This document shows, piece by piece, positions 1 through 8,089 of a DNA stretch of 64,000 bases. The DNA is from Kordia antarctica. GTDB lineage: Bacteria; Bacteroidota; Bacteroidia; Flavobacteriales; Flavobacteriaceae. The stretch lies in the NCBI RefSeq assembly GCF_009901525.1, contig NZ_CP019288.1:558001-622000 (forward strand), written 5' to 3'. The notes beneath the pieces are model-generated. The model was not told the DNA's origin. It was given only the letters and a program-made list of their open reading frames with translations, and made no database searches. The stretch's first letter is position 1. Each line of letters begins with the position of its first letter. The position numbers and the translations under genes are program-made.

Positions 1-1
1 A

Positions 2-1012
2 ATTGGGAATCACTCACGCATACTTAGGTCAGATACACCAAAAATTTTGGAAGAAACACCAAGAGATGATATAAAAAATTTCAGTACTCCAACAGATTTA
101 AAAAAAGGAGGCGGACTATCATTAAACGACTATGTACAGCAAGTAGAAGTTAATGGGTTAATAATAATTCATAAAGGCAAAATCGTCTTTGAAGGCTATC
201 CGAGAATGTTCCCAACCGATTTGCATATTAATATGGTAATCACCCAAACTTTTGTGAGTACTTCAGTTGCCATTCTTGAAGATAGCCATTTAATAGATAC
301 GAGCAAACCCATTGATTACTACTTTGAAGGGCTTAAAAATTCAGGTTGGGAAGGTGTTCCAGTACTAGATATTCTTAACATGAGTTCCGGAATTGATCGT
401 ATACCATTGGAGAACTATGAGAAAAGTTTTGACCCAATTAAAGATTTAGCTACAGCAAAATCTGCTAGACCATCAGGAACGAAGCACCAATGGTCGAATG
501 CCGATGCTATGGTATTAACGCTACTAGTTGAAAAAATTAGTGGTCTTACCTTTCGCGATTTTGTGGAACAAGAAATATGGAAAAAGATAGGTACAGAACA
601 TAGTGCCCTTTTAGCAATCAATGCTAATGGAACCTCTATTTCTTATGCCGATGGAATGTCCACAACTCTTAGAGATCTTGCCAGATTTGGTCTTGCTTTT
701 ACGCCTAGTGGTAGAAAGGACGCCAATCCATTAATTTCTGATGCGCATTTATCTAAAATCCGAGATGTAAATAAAAACCTCAATATGTCACGGGATTTAG
801 AAGAAAAGAAATATAGCAGCTATCAATGGGGCGCAGTATACGATGATGGCGATTTTTATAAAGGTGCACATGGAGGTCAAGGTCTTTATATATCACCTGC
901 GAAAGATTTAGTAATTGCATTTTTCGGAACTTCCAATACGGATCGTCAACGAAATCAACTTGATGTCATTTCGCGACAGCTTTCCAAATCTGGACTGTTT
1001 GATCTTGAATAA
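2..1012 (+). CDS. Beta-lactamase-fold serine hydrolase homologue, 5' end outside window, active-site motif lost
   Basis: The frame is open to the left edge, so the true start lies upstream; the first start-like codon inside is a TTG at 47. The fold is that of class C beta-lactamase/esterase proteins: a 'HKGKIVFEGY' N-terminal strand, an 'LDILNMSSGID' segment, a 'WSN' where YxN is expected, and a late 'AHGGQG' in place of the KTG/HxG box. The nucleophile motif SxxK should fall at about 236-247 but reads V-I-T-Q, so both the serine and the lysine are missing. Catalysis by the usual mechanism is therefore unlikely, and this may be a binding pseudoenzyme or a decaying copy. The next gene downstream has a related C-terminal domain that keeps SxxK, which suggests a shared role or an old duplication. 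The family is fairly sure; the substrate is unknown. Confidence 0.8.
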   Translation: MGNHSRILRSDTPKILEETPRDDIKNFSTPTDLKKGGGLSLNDYVQQVEVNGLIIIHKGKIVFEGYPRMFPTDLHINMVITQTFVSTSVAILEDSHLIDTSKPIDYYFEGLKNSGWEGVPVLDILNMSSGIDRIPLENYEKSFDPIKDLATAKSARPSGTKHQWSNADAMVLTLLVEKISGLTFRDFVEQEIWKKIGTEHSALLAINANGTSISYADGMSTTLRDLARFGLAFTPSGRKDANPLISDAHLSKIRDVNKNLNMSRDLEEKKYSSYQWGAVYDDGDFYKGAHGGQGLYISPAKDLVIAFFGTSNTDRQRNQLDVISRQLSKSGLFDLE

Positions 1013-1075
1013 AATGACCTACAAAGTAAAAGTTAACTATATACGAATGCCTATCACTAATAAAAGAAGACACAT

Positions 1076-3064
1076 ATGAAAGCAATTAAAATATTAATAC
1101 TGTCAATCACTATTTTTTCAAATACTGCTCTTGCGCAGGAAAATAGTACAAAAGAATTCGTATCCAATGTAGAAGGTTCTTCTTTAGTATTACCACAAAT
1201 ACAAGTAATCCCGATAAAGGATACTAAAAATGACAGGCAATATGAATTGTATATTAAGCTACCAGAAGGGTATTCAGAAAATAATGATATTCAATATCCA
1301 GTGATTTACTATACAGATGCGATATGGCATGTTGAAATACTATCTGCCTCCACAGAATATATGCTAGAAGATGTAATTCTAGTTGGAATTTCTTGGCAAA
1401 AAGACATAAATGAAGACCTAAAAAAAGAGAGAGGAGCGCATATAAGTCGGTTCCGAGATTATAGTAGTCGTAAATCAACTAAACCTAAAATTCAAGCAAA
1501 ATACCAATTAGGACAAGCTAATAAACATTTAGACTTTATTCGCAATGATGTCATTACCTATGTTGACAAATCCTATCGAACTGACCCAAATAGTCGTACT
1601 TATTTCGGCTATTCAATGGGTGGAGAATTTGGTACTTACATACTACTGTCTCAACCAGATACCTTTAACAATTACATTCTTGGCAGTCCATCGATCAAAA
1701 ATGATGTTCCTTATTTAACTGAACTTAATACTAAATTTGGACCTTTCGATGCATCAAATAGAAATTCGAGTCTGAAGGCTAATGTTTTTATTTCACGTGG
1801 CTCATTAGAAAAAGAGATGGTTGAACCTATCGAGGAATTTATTATATTACTAAAAGATAGAAGAGATGGCGGTTTGTCCGTACATAAAGAAGTGATTTAT
1901 GGTAATCATGGAACTGCATTCCCTATGACAGCAGTTCGAAGTGTCGCTTGGTTGTCATCCTTAATGAATCATGTTTCAAGTGACAATTATGACGTCTCAT
2001 TCTGGGATATTCCACACCTCAATAATGCATTTATTAGCACAACTCCAGAGGATAGAAAAGATGGAATATCAGTTGATACATTAGCGGTAAATAGCAATGA
2101 TCGAAACGCAATTCTCAAACTCTCTCAAGATATTTTTGATGGCAAACATGGAAGCTATGATGCGTTACTCATTTCACACAAAAACAAATTAGTTTTTGAA
2201 TCCTATTACAAAAAAGGGCGTATCAACTTACCGCATGGACAGGCATCAGCAGTAAAAGCGTATACCAGTTTGGTATTGGGAAGAGCTATTCAGCTCGGTT
2301 ATCTGACCATGGAAGACCTAGACAAACCTTTGATTCATTTTTTTAAAGAGTTGAATCCTGAAAAATTTACTAAAGGAGCAGAAAAAATTACACTCCATAA
2401 AGCATTGACGATGCACGGAGGACTGAATATAGATAGAGATGCATGGAAAGAAATTGAGAAAGATTCCGTTCAATTAAAAGGTCATGGGTTGGTTCAGATG
2501 CTTCTTGAGCAAAGCGGACCTATAACCTCAGAGTCTCAGACTTATTTGTACGGTAATTACAATCCAATGTTGGTGATGGCGGTCATTGACGCCGTTGTCC
2601 CTGGAACTGCTGAGGACTTTATTAAAACTGAGTTACTTGACAAACTCGGTATTACAAATTATAAATGGTCAACTCATATGAGTGGTTTGCCAGAAGCAGG
2701 TTGGCGTGCAAGTATCATGTCTCGCGACATGCTCAAATTGGGTCATTTAGTTCTCAATAAGGGTAAACTAAAAGGCGAACAGCTTATTTCTGCAGAATAC
2801 CTTGCCAAAGCCACCAGTGGAATTGTGAAACCTACTCAAGATTGGATGCCTAAAGACTATCGTTTCGGTTATTTTTGGTATCAAACAATTATAACGGTTG
2901 GCAATAAAAGGTATGATACCACATTTGCTTGGGGAGGCGGAGGACAACGGGTAATAGTCATAGAAGAACTTGACTTAACTATTGTAATTTCTGGTCATGA
3001 TGGAGAAGATAAAATAATGACTCAAATTTCTGAAATTATTATACCAGCGTTTGTTAAAGAATAA
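1076..3064 (+). CDS. Secreted esterase (alpha/beta hydrolase) fused to a beta-lactamase-fold serine hydrolase domain
   Basis: A signal peptide (about residues 1-20, ending ALAQ) points to export. Residues about 40-300 form an esterase-D-like alpha/beta hydrolase: nucleophile elbow GYSMGG with Ser180, and a late 'YGNHG' with a candidate catalytic His278. Residues about 350-660 form a class C beta-lactamase/esterase domain with SAVK (Ser391, Lys394), 'YGN' as the YxN motif and 'WGGGG' as the third motif. Both active sites look intact, unlike the upstream homologue. At 662 residues it is about the sum of the two families. The start is the ATG just upstream of the signal peptide. It follows the previous gene by 63 bp and may be cotranscribed. 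The substrate is unknown; esters, peptides or siderophore-type compounds are possible. Confidence 0.88.
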   Translation: MKAIKILILSITIFSNTALAQENSTKEFVSNVEGSSLVLPQIQVIPIKDTKNDRQYELYIKLPEGYSENNDIQYPVIYYTDAIWHVEILSASTEYMLEDVILVGISWQKDINEDLKKERGAHISRFRDYSSRKSTKPKIQAKYQLGQANKHLDFIRNDVITYVDKSYRTDPNSRTYFGYSMGGEFGTYILLSQPDTFNNYILGSPSIKNDVPYLTELNTKFGPFDASNRNSSLKANVFISRGSLEKEMVEPIEEFIILLKDRRDGGLSVHKEVIYGNHGTAFPMTAVRSVAWLSSLMNHVSSDNYDVSFWDIPHLNNAFISTTPEDRKDGISVDTLAVNSNDRNAILKLSQDIFDGKHGSYDALLISHKNKLVFESYYKKGRINLPHGQASAVKAYTSLVLGRAIQLGYLTMEDLDKPLIHFFKELNPEKFTKGAEKITLHKALTMHGGLNIDRDAWKEIEKDSVQLKGHGLVQMLLEQSGPITSESQTYLYGNYNPMLVMAVIDAVVPGTAEDFIKTELLDKLGITNYKWSTHMSGLPEAGWRASIMSRDMLKLGHLVLNKGKLKGEQLISAEYLAKATSGIVKPTQDWMPKDYRFGYFWYQTIITVGNKRYDTTFAWGGGGQRVIVIEELDLTIVISGHDGEDKIMTQISEIIIPAFVKE

Positions 3065-3093
3065 TTCCTGTAAAAACAAACCTAACATTTATG

Positions 3094-3121
3094 AACCTGA
3101 ACTAGCTTCGGGTTTTTTTTT
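3094..3121 (+). terminator. Intrinsic terminator after the esterase fusion gene
   Basis: An 8-bp stem (aacctgaa with ttcgggtt, one G-U pair) and a 5-nt loop are followed by a run of T. It lies 30 bp after the stop codon of the esterase fusion gene. Confidence 0.85.
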
Positions 3122-3585
3122 ATTAGATTTTTTATTTTCAATACGAAGTATCCACTAGAATCTTCGTATTTAAAAATGTATTATAATGTTCTTGATAATT
3201 ATTTTTAAAAAAGCAATAAAGCGTTTGTGCGCAATAACTGCGAAGCAATCACGATACAAAATACTAGCGTGTCATTATATCTACAATTATGCTAAATACG
3301 CAGTATTCGCTATTTTACTAATCTAACACATTTGTATTATAATGTTCTCGCGTTATATTACTTTGCGTTGGCATACTACAATTTCTTAAAAAATTCTTAC
3401 TAAAAAGTTTCTTCACAAAAGGTACTAGAACAATTTTTATACAAGTGACATAGGAGCGAAGTGGAATAGTTGTGGAATGAGATAAATATTACATATATTA
3501 TCTTGTAATACGGGTTTCCGTAAAATGTTACTTGTTAAAATAGCTTATATTTACAATGACTTAATTTATAAAAGTAGTTGTTATA
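3122..3585. other. Gene-free AT-rich spacer with a 9-bp hairpin and a 15-bp direct repeat
   Basis: I see no convincing gene here. A 9-bp inverted repeat (aatacgaag at 3140 and cttcgtatt at 3162) has no T run, so it is not a clear terminator. The 15-mer gtattataatgttct occurs at 3178 and again at 3334. Confidence 0.5.
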
Positions 3586-4965
3586 ATGGATGATTCAAAA
3601 GAAATTGAAAATCTCAAAAAAGAAAATGAAGAATTAAAAAAAATAATTACTGATAGAGATAAGAAAATTGAAGAAAATAAAAAGAATAGGAATTGGTTTT
3701 TAAAAAAAATTGCAACTCCAATAATTGGTGTTAATTTAAAGAATAGTATTATTAATTCTATTGATGAGTTTAATGAAAAAAGGATTTTATCAAAAGATAC
3801 TATTGCTGATTTGGGAGCTAACATTATATGGAGAATCACGAGAATTGGAATTTTTGCCGTTATTATTGGTCTTTTACCAACTATTTTATTGATTCAACAA
3901 AATAGATTGTTAGGAAATCAGAATCGTAAAATTGAACAACAAACAAGTCTTTTTAAATCTCAAAACAAATATATTAAACAACAATCATTTCTATCTGAAG
4001 CGTCGAGAAGGTCAGCTCAAATGATAATATTAGGAGACATTTTGAGTGATTTAAATAAAGAACTTCAAGATAAAAATAATACTAAAAGGATTTTATCTGA
4101 TGCGTTAGTGGGAAGGATAGTTAGTATAAGTTCAGTCATGAAACCCTATTATTACTTAGAAGATGGAGAATTAATAGATAAACCATTAAGCCCTGAAAGA
4201 GGACAGTTATTAATCTCATTAATGATAAGTAAGATTGATACAGCATTTTTAAAAGAAAATATACTAAAAAAATGTGATTTTACTTATTCAGACTTACAAA
4301 ATACAACTATAGAGAATGCATATTTAAGTGAAGCTAAACTAGCTAACTCAAGCTTTAAGGGATCAAAAATTTTTAATTCTAACTTTAAATTCGCAAATCT
4401 AAGTGGAAGTGATTTTAGTTATTGTATGGTTGCTGGAGGTAGCTTTAAACAATCATTCTTGACTAATGTTGATGTTTCTAATTCTAGTTTTTCAAATACA
4501 AATTTGGAAAATTCTGAAATGCGCAGGGCACGTATAATTAATGTGAATTTTGGAGGATCAAATATCAAAGGTGTGAATTTTAGAAATTCCATTTTAAATA
4601 ATGTGAATTTAGGAAAAGTTGATATTGGAAAATCTGTTTACATAGACAATAGAAATTCCAAAATTATGAAGGACGATTTTTTATCTCGTCCATTTCCCAC
4701 AAATACTAATTTCAAAAATGTGAGATATATTAATAATATAACTGTTGAAAGGAAAGATTGGTTAGAATTTGTAAAAGATAGTCTAAAAGTTAAAGGATTG
4801 GAAGATTTGACTATAACATCTCAAATCGGTAATCAAAGTGAACACTTTGGTCATACACATGGGCGTGATGGAAAAAAAATTAATTTATATGTTTTAAAAT
4901 TAGAAGATTCTTTAGTTGGTAAAGTTAAAGATATCAAAGAATTTGTTTTAGGTCAACAAAACTGA
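3586..4965 (+). CDS. Membrane-anchored pentapeptide-repeat protein with N-terminal coiled coil
   Basis: Residues about 1-35 are a Lys/Glu/Asn-rich coiled coil. One hydrophobic segment follows at about 86-105 (FAVIIGLLPTILLIQQ), then a Gln/Asn-rich linker. From about residue 225 to 345 there are pentapeptide repeats of the A(D/N)LxX type (for example ANSSFKGSKIFNSNFKFANL), which fold as a right-handed quadrilateral beta helix. The C-terminal 100 residues are unassigned and include 'HFGHTHGRDGKK'. There is no enzyme motif, so it may act as a scaffold or in membrane signalling. Base composition is very AT-rich, and it sits in a patch of small and toxin-antitoxin genes, so recent acquisition is plausible. 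Confidence 0.8.
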   Translation: MDDSKEIENLKKENEELKKIITDRDKKIEENKKNRNWFLKKIATPIIGVNLKNSIINSIDEFNEKRILSKDTIADLGANIIWRITRIGIFAVIIGLLPTILLIQQNRLLGNQNRKIEQQTSLFKSQNKYIKQQSFLSEASRRSAQMIILGDILSDLNKELQDKNNTKRILSDALVGRIVSISSVMKPYYYLEDGELIDKPLSPERGQLLISLMISKIDTAFLKENILKKCDFTYSDLQNTTIENAYLSEAKLANSSFKGSKIFNSNFKFANLSGSDFSYCMVAGGSFKQSFLTNVDVSNSSFSNTNLENSEMRRARIINVNFGGSNIKGVNFRNSILNNVNLGKVDIGKSVYIDNRNSKIMKDDFLSRPFPTNTNFKNVRYINNITVERKDWLEFVKDSLKVKGLEDLTITSQIGNQSEHFGHTHGRDGKKINLYVLKLEDSLVGKVKDIKEFVLGQQN

Positions 4966-4972
4966 ATTTATA

Positions 4973-5170
4973 TCACTCAAACTTCCCAGTTCCATAATTA
5001 ACTCGTCTCTTAAAGTCAATAATTTCATCTTTTAGTTTCTTATTGGCATTTTCAATAAGTTCATTTTGGAGTTTCATAATCTTTAGTAAATCGTGAACTG
5101 CATTCAGATTATCTAGTTGTGTAGATACGATTTTCTCTAAGTCTGCTTTTGTATATTTTGGAAATGGCAT
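4973..5170 (-). CDS. Small coiled-coil hypothetical protein (65 residues)
   Basis: The ATG at 5170 opens a 65-codon frame with believable protein composition: a helical, charged pattern with leucines spaced as in a coiled coil (residues about 10-55). It runs convergent to the pentapeptide-repeat gene with 7 bp between the stop codons and is divergent from parD across an 80-bp gap that could hold both promoters. I do not recognise the family. A chance frame cannot be excluded. Confidence 0.5.
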   Translation of the reverse strand: MPFPKYTKADLEKIVSTQLDNLNAVHDLLKIMKLQNELIENANKKLKDEIIDFKRRVNYGTGKFE

Positions 5171-5252
5171 TACACAAAAACCTAAAATTAAACTTTGTAA
5201 TCACAAATAAATCAGCTAAATTGCACCAATAGTATGATTATTTAAACATTTG

Positions 5253-5513
5253 ATGATGGCGACAATTAGAAAAACAATCACATTTACGGAAAAACAAGAT
5301 AAATGGATCAAATCTCAAATCGAAGCAGGAGAATTTACAAATGATAGTGAATACCTTCGAGATTTAGTACGACATGATATAGCAAAAAACACCAAATTCT
5401 CAGCGCTAAAAGCAGCAATAACGGAAGGTATGGAAAGTGGAATTAGTGAGAAATCTGTTCCCGATATAATGAAAGAAGTCGAAGAACGAATGAAAGCAGA
5501 TGGGCGATTATAA
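5253..5513 (+). CDS. parD: Type II antitoxin, ParD/CopG family
   Basis: This is an 86-residue ribbon-helix-helix antitoxin: the N-terminal beta strand 'TIRKTITFTEKQ' for DNA binding is followed by 'SEYLRDLVRHD', typical of ParD, and an acidic C-terminal toxin-binding tail. Two adjacent ATGs (5253, 5256) could start it; the second gives the usual MATIRK start. ParD neutralises ParE, a gyrase poison, and represses its own promoter. Here the toxin gene, which overlaps its end by 14 bp, is destroyed (see parE), so this antitoxin is an orphan. Confidence 0.9.
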   Translation: MMATIRKTITFTEKQDKWIKSQIEAGEFTNDSEYLRDLVRHDIAKNTKFSALKAAITEGMESGISEKSVPDIMKEVEERMKADGRL

Positions 5514-5803
5514 ACTATCACGAAAAACCGAAATTGATCTTTCTAAAATCTACGAATACGGAATTGAAACGTTTGGACTAAAACAAGCCAAAGAATGAGG
5601 CTTTCTCAAAAGATTTGAAAAGCGTCATTCTGAATTTATTTCAGAATCTCATCATGCTAATTTTCAAAGGCTATGTGAAACTGAATCAAGTTCAGTTTGA
5701 CGTAAATTTTACTTTTTAGAAAGATTTTTATGTAACTACTACAAACGGGATTTTAATTGTTCGCGTATTGAATCAAAGTACCGATTATGGAAACAATATA
5801 TAA
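5500..5803 (+). pseudogene. parE: Broken ParE toxin gene
   Basis: ATG 5500 overlaps the end of parD by 14 bp, the usual layout. It encodes 32 residues typical of a ParE N-terminus (MGDYKLSRKTEIDLSKIYEY, continuing to QAKE) and then hits TGA at 5596-5598. A typical ParE C-terminal end reappears in the same frame class at 5726-5803 (FYVTTTNGILIVRVLNQSTD to a stop). By comparison with a toxin of about 98 residues, roughly 35 middle residues are gone, replaced by a 123-bp repeat-like insert (5601-5723). The toxin cannot be functional. Confidence 0.85.
5601..5723. mobile_element. MITE-like 123-bp palindromic element inside parE
   Basis: The ends ctttctcaaaag (5601-5612) and ctttttagaaag (5712-5723) are inverted repeats matching at 11 of 12 positions. 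Inside lies a second nested palindrome that starts cgtcattctgaa and ends ttcagtttgacg. No coding capacity and no clear target duplication are visible. Its place inside the disrupted toxin frame supports an insertion with a deletion of the target. Confidence 0.55.
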
Positions 5804-6499
5804 CTTGATGACATCAGTAAAATCATTTCTCAAAAACCCGAAACTAAGTAATTTCATATAATTGACTGAGATAGTTAAAACATGTGAAAGTTCAAATCCA
5901 CGAGAATCGCATGTTTCAAACTTTCTTAACCATAGTTCAGAATATTAAATTCTCAGAAAATCATTCTAATAAACTTCCGCAACAATCTCAAAAACCAATG
6001 CGATTTAGTTTTTTGAACATAAACGTTATTTACAACAGTATAGTTAAACTGACAATTCTTAAAGTTAAAATGCTTCATAGATACTATTTTTAAAGGGTTT
6101 TTAATGATTTTAGTATAATCTGCAAAATGATATAATTTGTACTATAATTTATATTATGTTAAATAGGGTATTTCAACAATCACAATCAATCAAGCCAACT
6201 ACACAATTCTCCCAATCCTCCATTTGCTTTAAATCTCTCCTAAATTAAATAAACCACTTTTTAAATTAAAACTAATCCTTTCATATAATCATTCAAAAAC
6301 CAAAACCTACCCATGACAAAGTTTCATATCATAGAAATGATAAAAACAATATCTTTTTCAAATAGAAACTCCAATTATGAGTTAGTCACAATCAAGTCTT
6401 TATTCTTGACTCTAAATGCAACCTGTGCTGAGTTTATCGAAGTAAGCGATCTTTCATCTTTTCAACTAAAAAACAAACTAGAAACTGTACTTTTGCGCA
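5804..6499. other. Gene-free spacer with fragments of a dispersed repeat
   Basis: No supported gene. The stretch from about 6422 to 6455 (gtgctgagtttatcgaagta and following bases) resembles dispersed repeat fragments near 42458-42495 and 29538-29552; the short open frame over it is read through this repeat. Confidence 0.5.
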
Positions 6500-7714
6500 A
6501 TGATTCCAAAACAACAATCGCAAACAGAATTTATCATCCTAATGGCATCGCTAATGTCAATTGTAGCACTCTCAATTGATGCCATACTTCCTGCTTTAGA
6601 CGCGATTGGAATTTCCATCGGAATCACAGAATTCACAGACAAACGACTCCTAATCACCATGATTTTCTTAGGATTAGGTTTTGGACAACTCATTTTTGGT
6701 CCGCTATCTGACAGCATTGGTAGAAAACCAGTCATCTACATCGGATTTACATTATTTGTACTCGCTAGTTTTCTCTGTGTCATTGCGACAAGTTTAGAAA
6801 TGATGATTGTTGGACGAATTCTACAAGGAATCGGACTCTCAGCTCCACGAACCATCAGTATTGCAATGGTTCGCGATAGTTTTAGTGGAGATTATATGGC
6901 AAAAATAATGTCGTTTATTGTCGCTATATTTATCATAATTCCTGTAGTTGCGCCAGCGTTAGGAAAACTCATGTTAGATACATTTGGTTGGCGCTCCATC
7001 TTTAACAGTCAACTAATATTTGGTGCAATCATCATGATTTGGCTCTGGAAAAGACAACCCGAAACACTGAATCCAAAACATAAAATAAAGCTATCTAAAA
7101 CACTATTTATCAGTGGCTTTAAAGAATTTATGAAATTCAAAACGGCTATTGCGTTTACACTAATTTCAGGATTTATTACAGGATCATTCATGGTGTATCT
7201 AAGTGTGGCAGATCAAATATTTCAAATACAATACGGAATGGTTGAAGAATTCCCGTACCTATTTGCGGCACTAGCCATTTCTGTTGGTTTTGCAACGTTT
7301 CTAAACGGCAAATTTGTTCTAAAATACGGAATGTACAAACTAGTATTTGCATTCATGATTTCGTTTACTGCAATTCCAGTTCTATATCTTATTATTTTCT
7401 TCGGTCAACCGAATCCAAATGTATATATCTTATTGACTTTCTTTGGATTACAATTTTTTTCAATCGGATTTCTTTTCGGGAATTTACGCTCGTTAGCAAT
7501 GCAACCACTTGGACACATTGCAGGAATTGGCGCGGCAATCAATGGTTTTGTCTCAACAATAATGGCAGTTCCGATTGCAACATACATTGGCGGATTTGTC
7601 ACAAATACAGCCTATCCTCTATTCATTGGATTCCTAATTTGTGGTTGTTGTTCCTTGTTGATTCTCTGGATTTTAGGAAGAAATACAAAACAAGTTGCAT
7701 TAAAAACAACATAG
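6500..7714 (+). CDS. Multidrug efflux transporter of the Bcr/CflA type (MFS, DHA1)
   Basis: This 404-residue protein has about 12 hydrophobic segments. The MFS signature between helices 2 and 3 is clear (FGPLSDSIGRKPVIYIG), and 'GRILQGIGLSAPRTISIAMVRD' style residues in helices 4-5 match the Bcr/CflA branch, proton-driven exporters of drugs such as bicyclomycin or chloramphenicol at the inner membrane. The start is the ATG at 6500, right after a repeat-rich spacer. It stands alone, and the substrate cannot be read from the sequence. An upstream short frame overlapping the start is not credible. Confidence 0.9.
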   Translation: MIPKQQSQTEFIILMASLMSIVALSIDAILPALDAIGISIGITEFTDKRLLITMIFLGLGFGQLIFGPLSDSIGRKPVIYIGFTLFVLASFLCVIATSLEMMIVGRILQGIGLSAPRTISIAMVRDSFSGDYMAKIMSFIVAIFIIIPVVAPALGKLMLDTFGWRSIFNSQLIFGAIIMIWLWKRQPETLNPKHKIKLSKTLFISGFKEFMKFKTAIAFTLISGFITGSFMVYLSVADQIFQIQYGMVEEFPYLFAALAISVGFATFLNGKFVLKYGMYKLVFAFMISFTAIPVLYLIIFFGQPNPNVYILLTFFGLQFFSIGFLFGNLRSLAMQPLGHIAGIGAAINGFVSTIMAVPIATYIGGFVTNTAYPLFIGFLICGCCSLLILWILGRNTKQVALKTT

Positions 7715-8056
7715 TTTGTAAAAAAACAATCTTTTTCCTAAGTCTATTATAATATAGATGCAAAATAACACGGAATTGATCCTTTTCCGAAGTGTAGCAA
7801 GACTTTTTCGTTAAAAATTTTTGAAGCCTTGGAAAAAATTTAGAAAAAGAATTGCGGTTCTAGTTTTTCAAAGAAAAAACTAGAAACACCTCTGGAAAAG
7901 CGCACTTTCTTTTGTTGAAGCCTGTGCTGAACTTGATTCAGTATTCTTTGTGCGAGCAAAGACAAAGAAAATAAAATAATAAATACAAGGTGTTTATTCA
8001 AATACTTTAAAAGTTTGTCATCAATATTATATTAGTTTGTAAAAAAACAATCTTTT
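7712..8056. repeat. 24-bp direct repeats bracketing an intergenic repeat
   Basis: The same 24 bp (starting tagtttgtaaaaaaacaatc) occur at 7712-7735, where they include the stop codon of the transporter gene, and at 8033-8056, about 34 bp before the haloperoxidase start. The DNA between carries a dispersed repeat, as if the spacer had been duplicated or the repeat inserted. Confidence 0.75.
7783..7975 (+). repeat. Dispersed intergenic repeat, copy A
   Basis: This non-coding block matches the reverse complement of 15000-15155 over several stretches (for example tttttcgttaaaaatttt, gaagccttgga, acctctggaaaa, ctttcttttgtt). Copy A carries an additional piece near 7918-7942 (cctgtgctgaacttgattca) that belongs to another repeat family. 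No coding potential. Confidence 0.75.
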
Positions 8057-8089
8057 ACTTAAGTTTACAACAACTCTCGATCAACCCAA

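Noticed and set aside
3200-3400. Integron attC-like words (tgcgttggcatac)
   Set aside because: The required paired core sites in the right order are not there.
5884-6093. 69-codon plus-strand frame; also a tRNA-like gttcaaatc at about 5889
   Set aside because: No conserved features in the frame; no T-stem or acceptor pairing around the tRNA-like word.
6313-6579. 88-codon frame before the MFS gene
   Set aside because: It reads through a dispersed repeat and overlaps the start of the clear transporter gene; composition is not protein-like.
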